Shown piece by piece: positions 1 through 7,205 of a stretch of DNA of 48,111 nucleotides. Positions within the stretch are counted from its first letter, which is position 1, and the number at the start of each line of letters is the position of its first letter. A program made the translations under genes and the position numbers. The notes beneath the pieces were generated by a model, which saw nothing but the letters and a program-made list of their open reading frames with translations, searched no databases and was not told the DNA's origin. Origin of the DNA: Clostridia bacterium. Its GTDB lineage: Bacteria > Bacillota > Clostridia > Christensenellales > Aristaeellaceae. Location of the stretch: contig JAFSKN010000030.1 in the NCBI GenBank assembly GCA_017448975.1, positions 1-48,111 on the forward strand, in the 5' to 3' direction.

Positions 1-84
1 AAGCCCTCTATCTTTCGTAATTACGAAGCAGCAGGCGGCGTTTGCTTGACAAATCCATACATGCATCTTCGCCTGGAGCGGGGT

Positions 85-128
85 CAAGGGGGATCATCCC
101 CCTTGTGGGGTGCGGGGCAAAGCCCCGC
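85..128. repeat. Two tandem perfect hairpins
   Basis: Positions 85-105 form a perfect inverted repeat (CAAGGGGGA, loop TCA) and positions 112-128 another (GCGGGGC, loop AAA). They lie downstream of the minus-strand polygalacturonase gene, but no T tract follows in either direction, so a classic terminator is not supported. They may protect the 3' end of that transcript. The rest of bases 1-156 holds no gene; a 14-bp palindrome TTCGTAATTACGAA lies near the left edge, and the motif ACTTAAAGTGTTCTTTA at 143-159 recurs with one change at 9721-9737. Confidence 0.6.
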
Positions 129-156
129 CGGTCTCCTTTGTGACTTAAAGTGTTCT

Positions 157-1509
157 TTAGAGCCCGCCGGAATGATCCTTCCAGCAAACGCTCGCGTCCT
201 GGCAGTGTTCGGTTTCCGTCAGCGTGCCGTTCCAGGCTTCATGGGTCCCGGAAAATTCCGCCGCGCTGCTTTGCAGGGAAAGGCCCTTCACCCACCGGGC
301 GTACAGGGCGGGGATGCTGTGGGGGTATATATGCCGGGCGGAGGGCTGTTCGTCAAACAGGCCGCCGGGCTGGGTGCCCTGGCGGATAAAGCGCAGGCGG
401 ATTTCGTTCAGCCGCACGTCCTCGATCACGCTGCTTTCCTCGCCCGCCAGGAACAGGCTGCTTTCACAGTCCAGGTCGATGTGGGAAAAGGACAGCCGCC
501 GGATCGTTCCGGGAGAGGCCAGGGCGCTGCCCTTGCGGAACGTGGCGCTGACGAAAATGGGTTCGCCCTTGCCCCACCAGCCGGGCGCGCCGGGCAGGTC
601 ATAGGCGTCGGCATAGCGCCGCACGCTGCCGGTCAGGTGGTGGGCCTGAATGCTTTCCACCGTGCCGCCGTCCCGCACCCAAACGCCGATGGCGCGGGAG
701 CAGTCCTTGACGATACTGTCGGCAAACACCACCCGGCGGATGATCCCGTGGGTCTCCGTGCCGATTTTCAGAGCGGAATCCCGGCTGTGCAGGACGCAGC
801 CGGTGATGGTCACGTTCTCGCAGGGCCCGTATCGCTTCGCCATGGGGGCGGTGGATTTGAGCACGATGGCGTCGTCCCCCGTTTCCACCAGGCAGTTGGC
901 AATGACCACGTCCTGGCAGCAGTCCGGGTCGATGCCGTCGTTGTTGGCTCCCCGGTCGTTGTTCAAAATCTGCATATCGTGAACGCGCACCCGCCTGCAG
1001 CCCGCCAAATGCAGCGTCCAGAAAGAGGCGTCCTTCAGCGTCACGCCCGTGATTTCCAGGCCCGTCACGTTTTCAAACAGCATGAGGCGGGGCCGGAAGG
1101 GGGCGCAGCGGAGGGGACATTCATGGAAACCGGCGTCCACGTCCGCGTCGGAAAACACCCGATCGCCCTGGCCGTCGATGACCCCGCCGCCGGTGACGCG
1201 GATATCCTCCGCGTCCCGGGCGCCTAAGAAAAAGCCGCCGTTCCAGCCCTCGATGGGCTGTTCCCCCGGGGCGGCGGGAAAGGATTGGATTTCGTTTTCA
1301 TCCAGGCTGGAAACCAGCGCCGCCCCCGTTTCCAACCGCAGCTCCACGTGGCTTTTCAGCAGGACGGAGCCGGAATAATACCTGCCGGAAGGCACGAAAA
1401 CTGTGCCGCCCCCCGCGCCCGCCGCCGCGTCGACGGCGGCCTGGATGGCGGGCGCGCAGTTGGCGCGTCCGTCCGGAACCGCGCCGAAATCCAATACAGA
1501 ATAGATCAT
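157..1509 (-). CDS. GH28 polygalacturonase / exo-galacturonase-like glycoside hydrolase
   Basis: This 450-residue protein should hydrolyse alpha-1,4 bonds of polygalacturonate or rhamnogalacturonan oligomers. The N-terminus (MIYSVLDFGAVPDG, then TAIQ-like AIQAAVDAA) is the usual start of the right-handed parallel beta-helix GH28 family. Catalytic-region motifs are visible: NNDGID at 189-194, GDD at 211-213 and SALKIGTETHG near 245-255, matching the family NxD, DD and G/RIK segments. No signal peptide is present, so it probably acts in the cytoplasm on imported oligomers. The start ATG has AAGGAG about 6 bases upstream. It begins only 10 bases after the AraC gene stop, so the two form a minus-strand operon. 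Exact substrate (homogalacturonan or rhamnogalacturonan) cannot be read from sequence. Confidence 0.9.
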   Translation of the reverse strand: MIYSVLDFGAVPDGRANCAPAIQAAVDAAAGAGGGTVFVPSGRYYSGSVLLKSHVELRLETGAALVSSLDENEIQSFPAAPGEQPIEGWNGGFFLGARDAEDIRVTGGGVIDGQGDRVFSDADVDAGFHECPLRCAPFRPRLMLFENVTGLEITGVTLKDASFWTLHLAGCRRVRVHDMQILNNDRGANNDGIDPDCCQDVVIANCLVETGDDAIVLKSTAPMAKRYGPCENVTITGCVLHSRDSALKIGTETHGIIRRVVFADSIVKDCSRAIGVWVRDGGTVESIQAHHLTGSVRRYADAYDLPGAPGWWGKGEPIFVSATFRKGSALASPGTIRRLSFSHIDLDCESSLFLAGEESSVIEDVRLNEIRLRFIRQGTQPGGLFDEQPSARHIYPHSIPALYARWVKGLSLQSSAAEFSGTHEAWNGTLTETEHCQDASVCWKDHSGGL

Positions 1510-1519
1510 TTTTCGCTCC

Positions 1520-2470
1520 TTACGGTTCTTTGTCGGCGGGCACTGCTTCCGCCGCCGTCCAGCCGGTGAAGGTCAGCAGGGAGGGGCGGGGGCTGTCCGC
1601 CGCCGTTTTCCGCCAGGCCATGGGCGTGCAGCCCATGGCTTGGGCGAAGTGGCGGTTATAGCTGCTCAGGGAATTATATCCCACCCTTCCGGCCACTTCC
1701 ATGACGGACAGGCCGGAGGAGCGGAGCAGGGCGCAGCTTTTCAAAATCCGCGTTTGATGCAGGAACGCCAGGGGGGAAGTGCCGATTTCCTCCTTGAACA
1801 GCCGCCGGAAATGGGTGGGGCTCAGGTGGCAGGCCTGGGACAGGCGTTCCTGGGGAAAATCCAGCATATACTTTTCGTGAATGTAATCCAGGGCCGGGGA
1901 AATGAAGGACATTTCGGGATCCCGGACGCTTTCCGTTTCCTCCTGGCTGTACGCCCGCAGCATGCCGATGAGCAAAGCCACGCACAGGCCCCGCACCCGG
2001 GCCTGATACCCCGGGGGCTGCTCCACCATTTCCTGTACGATGTCCTCGGCGTACCGTTTGGCCCAGGCATCCCTGTTTCCGTGCAGCAGCAAATGGCAGT
2101 CGGATAAAAAGTAGTCCGCGTCCTTGAGGCCGCTGACCGGACGCAGGGCGGCGGACCCCAGCAGGGCGTCCGGATCCAAAAACAGATAGCTCCAGCGGCT
2201 GGCTTCCTCCGGGTCGGACCAGGTGGTGTGGGGCACATTGCGGGCGATGCAGGTCACGTCCCCGGCGGAAAAATGAATGTGCTGATTGTTGAACACCATC
2301 GTGCCGCCGGAAGTGTGGCAAATGCCGATCTCCAAACAGTTGTGGATATGCAGGTGCTTGCCCGGAATGGGGCTGATGTGCCACTGATCTCCCGTCAGCA
2401 CCAGGAGGGGAAAATCGGCGGGCAATTCATAATTCCGGTATTCCAGCACCTTTCGCCTGGGACGGGACAT
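1520..2470 (-). CDS. AraC-family transcriptional regulator with N-terminal cupin
   Basis: The 316-residue protein has a cupin-like sensor half (HIHNCLEIGI, with histidines typical of the AraC ligand-binding domain, about 35-110) and a C-terminal double helix-turn-helix (about 200-300). Recognisable pieces are LSQACHLSPTHFRRLFKEEIG and the second-helix signature VAGRVGYNSLSSYNRHF. It probably senses a uronic-acid or rhamnose-containing sugar and activates the GH28 gene directly downstream. The start ATG has GGAGG 10 bases upstream. The gene is divergent in role from the LacI repressor next door, so the locus appears to be under both positive and negative control. Confidence 0.9.
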   Translation of the reverse strand: MSRPRRKVLEYRNYELPADFPLLVLTGDQWHISPIPGKHLHIHNCLEIGICHTSGGTMVFNNQHIHFSAGDVTCIARNVPHTTWSDPEEASRWSYLFLDPDALLGSAALRPVSGLKDADYFLSDCHLLLHGNRDAWAKRYAEDIVQEMVEQPPGYQARVRGLCVALLIGMLRAYSQEETESVRDPEMSFISPALDYIHEKYMLDFPQERLSQACHLSPTHFRRLFKEEIGTSPLAFLHQTRILKSCALLRSSGLSVMEVAGRVGYNSLSSYNRHFAQAMGCTPMAWRKTAADSPRPSLLTFTGWTAAEAVPADKEP

Positions 2471-2520
2471 GATGAAGCCTCCTCCGTATGTCCATTCAAT
2501 ACGAGCATGTGAATAAGCAA

Positions 2521-2629
2521 GAGCGTTGAGAACGGAGAGTTGAGGGTTAAGATGAAACAGAGAATCAATCAGTTTTTCCCGTTTGCAGTCAAACGAATCT
2601 CAACGCTCCGCTCTCAACGCTCAACTCTG
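2521..2629. repeat. Dispersed palindromic AGAGTTGAG repeat, copy A
   Basis: The arms at 2521-2544 and about 2600-2626 form an imperfect inverted repeat of 24 bases with two mismatches, separated by about 55 bases. The arms are built from short units of the form GAGNGTTGAG. Two more elements of the same design lie at 9616-9716 and 36854-36955. This copy fills the space between the araC start and the lacI stop. It has no T tract and no coding content, and resembles a small non-autonomous or REP-like palindrome. Confidence 0.75.
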
Positions 2630-2646
2630 ATATGATGGCATACCGA

Positions 2647-3678
2647 TCATTGATCGCGTATAACCCTGGCGCACGATCCCCGCTCGATCAGTTCCCATTC
2701 CACGGTTTCTTTTTTGTCCTCGCCGCTGATCAGCAGCTGCACGGCCCGCGCGCCGGTGCGCTGCTGGTGGGTATTGATGCTGGTCAGGGGCGGGCAGAGG
2801 TACGGTGCGCAGAACAGATCGTCGCAGCCCACGATGGAAAGCTGGCCCGGCATATCCAGGCCCCGCTTCCGCGCCGCGGCCTGGCAGCCCATGGCCACCA
2901 GATCGTTCAGGGCGATAACGGCGGTGGGCCAGTATTCGGGCTTGAGGCCGTCCAGCATGTTGCCCAGCGCCGTTTCCCCCGCTTCCGCCGTGCCTTTTCC
3001 GTATACCCGGTAGGAGCCGGTATAGGGCAGCCGCGCGCCCCGGAGGCCTTCCATGTAGCCCTCGTCCCGGCGCAGAGGGTCCTTATCCTCCTGCACGCCG
3101 CCGATGAACGCGATCTTTTCGTGGCCCAGAGACACGAGGTACGCCACGATTTGGCGCATCATGGCGGCGTCGTTGTTGGACACCGCCGGAAAATCGTACC
3201 AGGGGGGCACGCAGCCGATCAGCACCACGGGCATGAAGCGCTTGAGTTCCCGCAGGGCGGCAAGCACCTGCCCGTCATGGTCGGGCGACAGGTACTCCAC
3301 ACACACGATCACGCCGTCCAGCCGCCGTTCCACCAGCATGGTGGCCGGGTCGTAAGCCCGGGTATCGATGCTGGACCAGGGGAAAAGGCTCATGGAATAG
3401 CCCATTTTGCGGGCTTCCTCATACGCGCCGGAAAAAATCATGGCATAATGGGGGTTCAGCAGCTTGGGCAGCACGATGCCCAGAGAGTGGGTGGTTTTGC
3501 TGATCATGCCCCGGGCGATGGAGCTGGGGCGGTAATTGTGCCGATCGATGGCGGCCTGCACCTTTTCCCGCGTGGCGGGGGAAACGTTTGTTTCTCCCCG
3601 CAGCACGCGGGATACCGTGGCGATGGAAACCCCGGCGTCCGACGCGATATCGTAAATGGTAGCGTTTTCATTTTGCAT
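2647..3678 (-). CDS. LacI-family transcriptional repressor
   Basis: The 343-residue protein starts with a canonical LacI DNA-binding domain (ATIYDIASDAGVSIATVSRVLRG, hinge RPSSIARGM) followed by a periplasmic-binding-protein-like effector domain. It is expected to repress the divergent pectin operon and itself until a sugar ligand binds. The start ATG is preceded by GGAGG. Two near-identical palindromic operators in the 231-bp divergent region, one just downstream of each -10 box, fit autoregulation plus control of the GH105-led operon. Confidence 0.95.
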   Translation of the reverse strand: MQNENATIYDIASDAGVSIATVSRVLRGETNVSPATREKVQAAIDRHNYRPSSIARGMISKTTHSLGIVLPKLLNPHYAMIFSGAYEEARKMGYSMSLFPWSSIDTRAYDPATMLVERRLDGVIVCVEYLSPDHDGQVLAALRELKRFMPVVLIGCVPPWYDFPAVSNNDAAMMRQIVAYLVSLGHEKIAFIGGVQEDKDPLRRDEGYMEGLRGARLPYTGSYRVYGKGTAEAGETALGNMLDGLKPEYWPTAVIALNDLVAMGCQAAARKRGLDMPGQLSIVGCDDLFCAPYLCPPLTSINTHQQRTGARAVQLLISGEDKKETVEWELIERGSCARVIRDQ

Positions 3679-3726
3679 GGGAAACCTCCGCTTGCCCCAG
3701 GGCGGATTGATTCGGACAGGCCCGTG

Positions 3727-3769
3727 ATGTAAGCGCTATCATTATACAATGCATGCCGTAAAAATGCAA
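3727..3769 (-). promoter_or_regulatory. lacI promoter with overlapping operator
   Basis: On the minus strand a -35 TTGCAT (3764-3769) and a -10 TATAAT (3741-3746) are separated by 17 bases. A 15-bp operator ATGTAAGCGCTATCA (3727-3741) abuts the -10 box on its downstream side, where a bound repressor would block initiation. The operator also fits the CcpA cre consensus, so the bound protein could be the local LacI, CcpA, or both. Confidence 0.8.
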
Positions 3770-3818
3770 GTGTCCACCAGAAAATTCTGTTTTTGCGGCT
3801 TTTTTGTGAAAAAATGTA

Positions 3819-3860
3819 TTGACACAGGCCGCTGATAAGGCTATAATGAAAGCGCTATCA
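3819..3860 (+). promoter_or_regulatory. Promoter and operator of the pectin-utilisation operon
   Basis: A perfect vegetative promoter is present: TTGACA (3819-3824), 17-bp spacer, TATAAT (3842-3847). The operator ATGAAAGCGCTATCA (3846-3860) overlaps the end of the -10 box and differs from the lacI-side operator at a single position. This arrangement gives strong transcription that a LacI-type repressor can shut off. Confidence 0.9.
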
Positions 3861-3909
3861 CAAAGGAACGATTTCAAGCGACGACGAAGACAGGCAGGTG
3901 ACTTCCCCC

Positions 3910-4959
3910 ATGCGTGAAACCTATCGGCAGACGGCGGATCGAGTGCTGGGCATGCTCAAGCGGGCGGACGGCAACGACCCTTCCCGCGGGCATCTGACCA
4001 TGAACAACTGGGAATGGCCCACCGGCGTGGCGCTGTACGGCATTTATAAGACCTATCAGCAGAGCGGGGACCGGTCCATTCTGGATTACCTGACCGGCTG
4101 GTATGACGATATGCTTTCCCGGGAGCAGCAGCCCCACCGCAATGTGAACACCGTGGCCCCGGTGCTGACGCTGACCTGCCTGTACCAGGAAACGAAAAAC
4201 GAAAAGTATCTGCCCGTCATCGAAAGCTGGATCGATTGGGTCATGAAAGAAATGCCCCGCACCGAGTACGGCGGCTTGCAGCACTGCACGGTGTGGAACA
4301 AGCATTATCAGCAGCTCTGGTGCGACACCCTGTTCATGGTGGGCCTGTTCCTGGCCAAAGCGGGGATTGTGCTGAACCGCCCCGAGCTGATCGAGGAAGC
4401 GGAATTCCAGTTCCTCATGCATATCCGCTATTTGCAGAACAAGGTGAACGGCCTGTTCTACCACGGCTGGACCTTTGACCGCCGCCACAATTTCGCCGAA
4501 GCCTTCTGGGCCCGGGGCAACGCCTGGTTCACCGCCGCCGCTGTGGAATTATTTGATATTACCAAGCGGGAGAACGCCGCCATGCGTATGATCCACGCTG
4601 CCTGGATGGATCAGGTGCTGGCCCTGTGGAAGTACCAGCGGGTGAACGGCCTGTATACCACCCTCATCGACGTGGAGGAAACCTACTGCGAAACCAGCGC
4701 CACCGCCGCCATCGCCTACGGCGTGTTCAAGGGCGTGCGGCTGGGCTGGCTGCCCCAGGAGCCCTACCAGCAGATGGCCATGCTGTCCGCAAACGCCGTT
4801 CTGGATCAGATCGACGAAACCGGCGCGGTGCAGGGCGTTTCCGGCGGTACCGGCATGGGCCACAATTTGCAGCATTATAAAGATATTATCGTCACCCCCA
4901 CCGCCTACGGCCAGGGACTTACTTTCCTGATGCTGACGGAACTGATGATTCGGGAATAA
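3910..4959 (+). CDS. GH105 unsaturated rhamnogalacturonyl/galacturonyl hydrolase (YteR/YesR-like)
   Basis: The roughly 349-residue protein matches the GH105 (alpha/alpha)6-barrel family, which removes the unsaturated uronic acid left at the non-reducing end by pectate or rhamnogalacturonan lyases. Hallmarks are NNWEWPTGVALYGI near the start, the QQLWCDTLFMVGLF segment with the probable general acid Asp139, and the HGWTFD...FWARGNAWF region. No signal peptide is present, so it acts on imported oligomers. I prefer the ATG at 3910, which has AGGTGA 9 bases upstream, over an in-frame GTG at 3898. It is the first gene after the operator-controlled promoter. Confidence 0.93.
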   Translation: MRETYRQTADRVLGMLKRADGNDPSRGHLTMNNWEWPTGVALYGIYKTYQQSGDRSILDYLTGWYDDMLSREQQPHRNVNTVAPVLTLTCLYQETKNEKYLPVIESWIDWVMKEMPRTEYGGLQHCTVWNKHYQQLWCDTLFMVGLFLAKAGIVLNRPELIEEAEFQFLMHIRYLQNKVNGLFYHGWTFDRRHNFAEAFWARGNAWFTAAAVELFDITKRENAAMRMIHAAWMDQVLALWKYQRVNGLYTTLIDVEETYCETSATAAIAYGVFKGVRLGWLPQEPYQQMAMLSANAVLDQIDETGAVQGVSGGTGMGHNLQHYKDIIVTPTAYGQGLTFLMLTELMIRE

Positions 4960-4999
4960 TAGACGCAAACAACATTTTGACGGAAGGAAGGGGACGCCT

Positions 5000-5956
5000 A
5001 TGAGCACCAGTGCGGCTGAACGCAAAAAACTCCATGGAACGGGCAAAGTATACTGGCGGCGGCTGAGGGCGGATATTTCCCGTGACAGGTGGCTGTATCT
5101 GCTGCTGCTGCCGGGTTTTATCTACTTCATCGTGTTCAAGTACCTGCCCATGTTCGGCATCGTGATCGCCTTTGAAAACTACGTGCCCTTTTCCGGGGTG
5201 CTGGGCAGCCAGTGGGTGGGGCTGAAATGGTTCCAGTACTTCTTCAAATTCCCGGCCTGGATCAATTACCTCACCAACACCCTGATCCTGAGCCTGATGA
5301 GCCTTGTGTTCTACTTCCCCGCGCCCATCCTTCTGGCGCTGCTGCTGAACGAAATGCGCTCCCTGCGGTACAAGAAGGTGCTGCAAACCATGCTCTATGT
5401 GCCGCACTTTATTTCCATCGTGATCGTGGTGTCCATCACCTTCGTGATGTTCGGCACCTCCGGCATCGTGTACAAGCTGACCCAGCAGGTGCTGGGCCAT
5501 ACGATTCCCTACATGGGCAGCCCGGACACCTTCCGCTGGATGATCATTGGCCAGACGATCTGGAAGGAAACCGGCTGGGGCACCATCATTTTCTTAGCCG
5601 CCCTCACCAATGTGGACACCCAATTGTACGAAGCGGCCATGGTGGACGGCGCGGGCCGCCTCCGCCGCCTGTGGCACATCACCCTGCCCGCCATCCGCTC
5701 CACCATCGTGCTCATGCTGATCCTGCGCATGGGCAGCGTGCTGGATACGGGCTACGACCACCTGATCCTGATGGCGAACCCCCTGAACCGTTCCGCCAGC
5801 CAGACCCTGGACGTGTTCGTGTACCAGCAGGGCATCCAGCAGGGCCAGTTCAGCTACGCTTCCGCCATCGGCCTGATGAAGGCCGTCGTCAGCGTGACGC
5901 TGGTCGTGACATCCAACAAGATCGCCCATATGCTGGGCGAACAGGGCCTGTACTGA
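5000..5956 (+). CDS. ABC sugar transporter permease, LplB type
   Basis: The 318-residue membrane protein has about six hydrophobic helices and the inner-membrane permease signature EAAMVDGAGRLRRLWHITLPAI near residue 215, which docks the ATPase. The N-terminal pattern (DRWLYLLLLPGFIYFIVFKYLPMFGIVIAFENY) is typical of LplB/YtcP-type partners for oligosaccharide uptake. It pairs with the next gene and the binding protein to form an importer for pectin-derived oligosaccharides. No ATPase gene is in the operon, so a shared MsmX-like ATPase encoded elsewhere is inferred. Confidence 0.93.
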   Translation: MSTSAAERKKLHGTGKVYWRRLRADISRDRWLYLLLLPGFIYFIVFKYLPMFGIVIAFENYVPFSGVLGSQWVGLKWFQYFFKFPAWINYLTNTLILSLMSLVFYFPAPILLALLLNEMRSLRYKKVLQTMLYVPHFISIVIVVSITFVMFGTSGIVYKLTQQVLGHTIPYMGSPDTFRWMIIGQTIWKETGWGTIIFLAALTNVDTQLYEAAMVDGAGRLRRLWHITLPAIRSTIVLMLILRMGSVLDTGYDHLILMANPLNRSASQTLDVFVYQQGIQQGQFSYASAIGLMKAVVSVTLVVTSNKIAHMLGEQGLY

Positions 5957-5972
5957 GGAAGGGGGAGAGAAT

Positions 5973-6917
5973 ATGGCAGAACGTACGTTGACCCCCAAGA
6001 ACAAAAAGATGCTGGAATCCTCCGGCCCCGTGGGCCAGAACGCCACCTTAGGCAGCCGCATCTTCGATATCGCCAACTATCTGATCGTTACGCTGATCGC
6101 GCTGACCACCATCTTCCCCTTCATCTACATCATCGGCGCGTCCTTCGCCACGGAATATGAAATCGCCACCCGGCCCATGTTCATCATTCCCCAGGACGTG
6201 ACCACCGCCGCTTACCAATTCATCTTCTCTTCCAACAAGATCCTGCGGGGCTTCGGCAATTCCCTTCTCATTACGGTATGCGGAACGGCCATCAACCTGT
6301 TTTTCACCGTCACCATGGCCTACGCCCTGTCCAAGAGCCGCCTGCGGGGCCGCAATTTCTTCCTGAACATGGTGATCGTGTCCATGTTCTTCTCCGGCGG
6401 CATGATCCCCGGCTACATCGTGGTGGCCAACATCCTGAACCTCAAAAACACCTATTGGAGCGTGCTGCTGCCCGGCGCCATCAGTGCCTATAACATGATG
6501 ATCGTGAAGAACTTCTTCCAGGGCATCCCCCAGGAGCTGGAAGAATCCGCCTCCATGGACGGCTGCACGGACATCGGGGTGCTGCTGCGCATCGTGCTTC
6601 CCCTGAGCCTGCCGGTGCTTGCCACCTTCGGCCTGTTCTACGCCGTGGGCCACTGGAACGCTTACTTCGGCGCTATGATCTACATGAAAACGGCCAAGGA
6701 AAAGTGGCCCCTGCAGGTGCTGCTGCGCGAGCTGATCATCCTGTCCAACGGCACCGCGGGCGACATGAACAACCTGGACCCCGAATTTGTGCAGCCGCCG
6801 GAACAGTCCGTGAAAATGGCGGTCATCGTGGTGTCCACCGTGCCCATCATGTGCGTGTACCCCTTCCTGCAAAAGTACTTCGTGAAGGGCGTTATGGTAG
6901 GCGCTTTGAAGGGATGA
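5973..6917 (+). CDS. ABC sugar transporter permease, YtcP type
   Basis: The 314-residue second permease starts 16 bases after the first one, with GGGGGAGAG just upstream. It has about six membrane helices and the docking loop EESASMDGCTDIGVLLRIVLPLSLPV. The family heterodimerises with LplB-type permeases. Its stop codon overlaps the first base pairs of the tandem structured repeat that separates it from the solute-binding protein gene, an arrangement that could allow different expression of membrane and binding components. Confidence 0.93.
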   Translation: MAERTLTPKNKKMLESSGPVGQNATLGSRIFDIANYLIVTLIALTTIFPFIYIIGASFATEYEIATRPMFIIPQDVTTAAYQFIFSSNKILRGFGNSLLITVCGTAINLFFTVTMAYALSKSRLRGRNFFLNMVIVSMFFSGGMIPGYIVVANILNLKNTYWSVLLPGAISAYNMMIVKNFFQGIPQELEESASMDGCTDIGVLLRIVLPLSLPVLATFGLFYAVGHWNAYFGAMIYMKTAKEKWPLQVLLRELIILSNGTAGDMNNLDPEFVQPPEQSVKMAVIVVSTVPIMCVYPFLQKYFVKGVMVGALKG

Positions 6918-7121
6918 ACCGCCGACGACCGCCTGTGGCGGGAGTTTCGTCGGCGGTGAAATCAGCCGAAACAAGCAATGTCCGCATGAAGCGGACTTGC
7001 GCCGATTGAGGCTGCGGGAGAACCGCCGACGACCGCCTGTGGCGGGAGTTTCGTCGGCGGTGAAATCAGCCGAAACAAGCAATGTCCGCATGAAGCGGAC
7101 TTGCGCCGATTGAGGCTGCGG
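6916..7121 (+). repeat. Tandem structured RNA-like repeat, copies 1 and 2
   Basis: Two essentially identical units repeat with a 104-bp period (6916-7019 and 7020-7121). Each can fold into P1 (CCGCCGACGA with TCGTCGGCGG, enclosing hairpin CCGCC-tgt-GGCGG), P2 (CAGCC with GGCTG) and P3 (GCAA-t-GTCCGC, loop ATGAA, GCGGAC-TTGC). A third, diverged copy on the minus strand at 48013-48111 keeps all stems through compensatory changes. The tandem sits 84 bases before the solute-binding protein start. It could be a cis-regulatory RNA, an mRNA-stabilising structure or a mobile repeat; I do not recognise it as a named family. Confidence 0.85.
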
Positions 7122-7205
7122 ACAAAACAAACTCGGCCTGCCCCCCCGGTTATCCGCGGCTGGAAGCCGCTGAACGATAACAAAATAAAAAGGAGGAAAT
7201 CCCAA

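Noticed and set aside
13-28. Palindrome TTCGTAATTACGAA at the left edge as an operator
   Set aside because: The gene that it would control lies outside the window, so there is no context to support it.
46-1227. 393-codon plus-strand open frame opposite the polygalacturonase gene
   Set aside because: Shadow frame created by GC-rich codon use; the minus strand carries a clear GH28 protein.
7101-7205. N-terminal extension of the solute-binding protein
   Set aside because: It would translate the end of the structured repeat and place 35 residues before an obvious signal peptide; GGAGG supports the ATG at 7206.
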